A DNA stretch of 64,000 bases, from NCBI GenBank assembly GCA_910576995.1, contig CAJTLC010000003.1:1-64000 (forward strand), given 5' to 3'. Source of the stretch: an uncultured Ruminococcus sp. (lineage in GTDB: Bacteria; Bacillota; Clostridia; Oscillospirales; Ruminococcaceae). A model generated the notes under the pieces. It was not told the DNA's origin and made no database searches. It saw nothing but the letters and a program-made list of their open reading frames with translations. The position numbers and the translations under genes are program-made. This document shows positions 62,573-64,000 of the stretch, piece after piece. The stretch's first letter is position 1, and each line of letters opens with the position of its first letter.

Positions 62573-63659
62573 TTTTCACCCTGCTTTCAATTAAAATATC
62601 GCTGCCGATCTGCTTTATTTTCATGTTTTCCAGCATGAAAGCCTTATCGGGAGATTCCGTTCCAATGCCACCGACAGGCGATTTTGCGCCGTTTCCGCCG
62701 AAAATTTTCGGAGCGATGTAAGCCTGAACCTTATTAACTATTCCGGCATTCAAAGCAGACCAGTTCAATTCTCCGCCGCCTTCCAGAAGGACGCTGTCAA
62801 TATGAAATTCGCCTCCCAGAATTTTCATAAGTTCTTCAAGATCGGTATGTTCATTTTTTTTCGAAACTTTTATCATTTGGCAGCCGAAAGTTTCATAGGG
62901 TTCAGGATCACCGCTGCAAAAAGCTATTATTGTAGGAGATTCCTTTGCTTTTAGCACTATATTGCTGTCAAGGGGAGTACGCAGGTTTGTATCGCAAATC
63001 ACGCGAAGAGGATCTCTTCCTCCCTCAATACGGCAATTTAACATAGGATCGTCGGCTATAACTGTTCCCACGCCAACCATTATCGCCGAATGCTTTAGCC
63101 TGTCACGCTGTACCTGCATACGTGCATCTTCCCCTGTCACCCATTTAGAAAGTCCTGTGTGACAAGCCATCTTGCCATCCATCGTCATGGCATATTTCAT
63201 TGTTACAAATGGCGTCCCATGCGTGATATAATGAAAAAAAATCTCATTAAGTCCATCGCATTCTTCTTTAAGGATGCCCTCGAAAACTTCAATGCCGTTT
63301 TCACGCAAAATCTTAGCGCCTTTTCCTGAAACAAGCGGATTCGGATCGGAAGAACCTATGAAAACGCGCTTGATTTTATGATCAATGATCGCTTCCGTGC
63401 ATGGCGGAGTTTTACCATAGTGACAGCATGGTTCAAGAGTTACATACATATCCGCCCCGACGCAGTCTATTCCTTTGGCGTCGCAGTCCGCAAATGCAAA
63501 TCTTTCAGCATGAAGTTCGCCGCATTTTGGATGAAATCCTTTTCCGACAATTTCGCCGTTTTTAACTATTACAGCGCCTACCATAGGATTCGGATTTACA
63601 AAACCCATGCCCTTTTCAGCAAGTTTCAAGGCTTCACGCATATAATATTCGTGGTTCAT
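62553..63659 (-). CDS. ribD: Bifunctional pyrimidine deaminase/reductase RibD
   Basis: The 368-residue protein has an N-terminal zinc deaminase (HAERFAF, EPCCHYGKTPPC) and a C-terminal reductase (MKYAMTMDGKMA, VLLEGGGELNW). The ATG at 63659 has GGAGG five bases upstream. A longer in-frame start would translate the riboswitch and is rejected. It is the first gene of the riboflavin operon. Confidence 0.97.
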   Translation of the reverse strand: MNHEYYMREALKLAEKGMGFVNPNPMVGAVIVKNGEIVGKGFHPKCGELHAERFAFADCDAKGIDCVGADMYVTLEPCCHYGKTPPCTEAIIDHKIKRVFIGSSDPNPLVSGKGAKILRENGIEVFEGILKEECDGLNEIFFHYITHGTPFVTMKYAMTMDGKMACHTGLSKWVTGEDARMQVQRDRLKHSAIMVGVGTVIADDPMLNCRIEGGRDPLRVICDTNLRTPLDSNIVLKAKESPTIIAFCSGDPEPYETFGCQMIKVSKKNEHTDLEELMKILGGEFHIDSVLLEGGGELNWSALNAGIVNKVQAYIAPKIFGGNGAKSPVGGIGTESPDKAFMLENMKIKQIGSDILIESRVKNVHRDN

Positions 63660-63668
63660 ATGCACCTC

Positions 63669-63700
63669 CAAAAAATAACGCCCCGAAAAATTTTCGGGGC
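63669..63700 (-). terminator. Riboswitch terminator before ribD
   Basis: GCCCCGAAAA and its complement (63680-63700) form a stem followed by GTTATTTTTT on the minus strand, directly before the ribD ribosome site. It is the likely expression platform that stops transcription when FMN is bound. Confidence 0.88.
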
Positions 63701-63723
63701 ATGACGATCTGAATATTTTCAGA

Positions 63724-63864
63724 TAATCTTCTTTCATCCGGACTTTCGGCACATAAATTTTGCGCCGTTTCACCGTCGGCTTCGGAATTACACCGAATCT
63801 GCCGCAATGTCGCGGCTCGCAGGCTATACTGCCGGTAGGGAATCACACCCCGCCCTGAAGATCA
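63724..63864 (-). promoter_or_regulatory. FMN riboswitch (RFN element)
   Basis: On the minus strand the conserved blocks appear in order: GATCTTCAGGGCGGGGTG, TTCCCTACCGGC, GCGAGCCGCG, GATTCGGTG, TTCCGAAGCCGACGGT and AGTCCGGATGAAAGAAGAT. The closing stem GATCTTC/GAAGAT is intact. It senses FMN and controls the rib operon through the terminator at 63669-63700. Confidence 0.97.
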
Positions 63865-63883
63865 TTGATTTCTTACAATACCT

Positions 63884-63912
63884 ATTATATCATATTTCAT
63901 TCTGCTTGTCAA
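63884..63912 (-). promoter_or_regulatory. Consensus promoter of the rib operon
   Basis: On the minus strand TTGACA (63912-63907), 17 bp and TATAAT (63889-63884) match the consensus, about 20 bp before the riboswitch. Confidence 0.92.
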
Positions 63913-63936
63913 CCAATATTAAACAAATGCAACAAA

Positions 63937-64000
63937 TTATTTTACAACTCCGATACCCCAGATAGTAAATTCCGTATCCGGATTTTCAACATTGATTGAA
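63937..64000 (-). CDS. Possible 3' end of a gene running off the window
   Basis: One minus-strand frame encodes ...NPDTEFTIWGIGVVK followed by a TAA. It has a protein-like composition, but only 21 codons are visible and the other frames are open too, so this is tentative. The stop lies 24 bp before the rib promoter. Confidence 0.35.
   Translation of the reverse strand, partial: SINVENPDTEFTIWGIGVVK

Noticed and set aside
63660..63773. Upstream extension of ribD
   Set aside because: It would translate the FMN riboswitch and terminator. The ATG at 63659 has an ideal GGAGG site.

Overview
This 64 kb window looks like the chromosome of an anaerobic, low-to-mid-GC Gram-positive clostridium, most likely a Ruminococcus-like member of the Oscillospiraceae. 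The main clues are a secreted GH44 glycanase ending in a type I dockerin (a cellulosome part), promoters close to TTGACA-N17-TATAAT, strong AGGAGG-type ribosome sites, and an interrupted TCA cycle with a fumarate reductase fed by soluble flavin and iron-sulfur proteins. No rRNA, tRNA, CRISPR array or complete insertion sequence was seen.

Layout. Positions 1-540 hold hairpins, a long inverted repeat and one small ORF. Positions 551-4446 (minus) carry a GT-C type membrane glycosyltransferase and the GH44-dockerin enzyme. Positions 4925-8376 (plus) encode a MacAB-type ABC exporter, followed by a minus-strand NYN-domain protein. Positions 10186-24418 are a surface-glycan locus: two YfhO-family proteins, RfbF/G/H (CDP-3,6-dideoxyhexose route), a ThDP enzyme, an SDR, a polyprenyl-phosphate-sugar type GT2 and two GtrA proteins, with one phage-type gene in the middle. 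Positions 24520-28303 are a greA-lysS-orf-nadE operon. An ABC-F ATPase (minus), a thioesterase and a DtxR/MntR-type regulator follow, then a murL-murD2 pair at 31026-33754.

Positions 33802-46269 (minus) are the most striking part. A single run of genes, mdh-fumC-hdrB-hdrC-hdrA-flxD-flxC-flxB-flxA-frdB-frdA and then a transporter, links oxaloacetate-to-succinate reduction to a complete HdrABC-FlxABCD-type electron-bifurcation module. The gene for the NADH/NAD sensor Rex lies directly upstream, and a Rex-like operator sits upstream of the mdh promoter. Rex ends a second minus-strand run, acn-traX-small orf-icd-rex, so both arms of a split TCA cycle are side by side.

Positions 51725-56207 (minus) hold a GNAT remnant and a lon-engB-lysA operon. 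Positions 56566-63659 (minus) hold an M3-like lipoprotein peptidase and a riboflavin operon (ribD, ribE, DUF4097-like lipoprotein, ribBA, membrane protein, ribH, HAD phosphatase). The riboflavin operon starts behind a clear FMN riboswitch with a terminator and a perfect promoter. The last 64 bases are probably the 3' end of another minus-strand gene.

Three hypotheses stand out. The first is a soluble, anchor-less fumarate reductase wired to HdrABC-FlxABCD, which could couple NADH oxidation to both fumarate and ferredoxin reduction. The second is a pathway for a CDP-linked branched-chain deoxysugar, coupled to a YfhO/GtrA/GT2 surface glycosylation system. The third is the MurD2-MurL route to D-glutamate in peptidoglycan.
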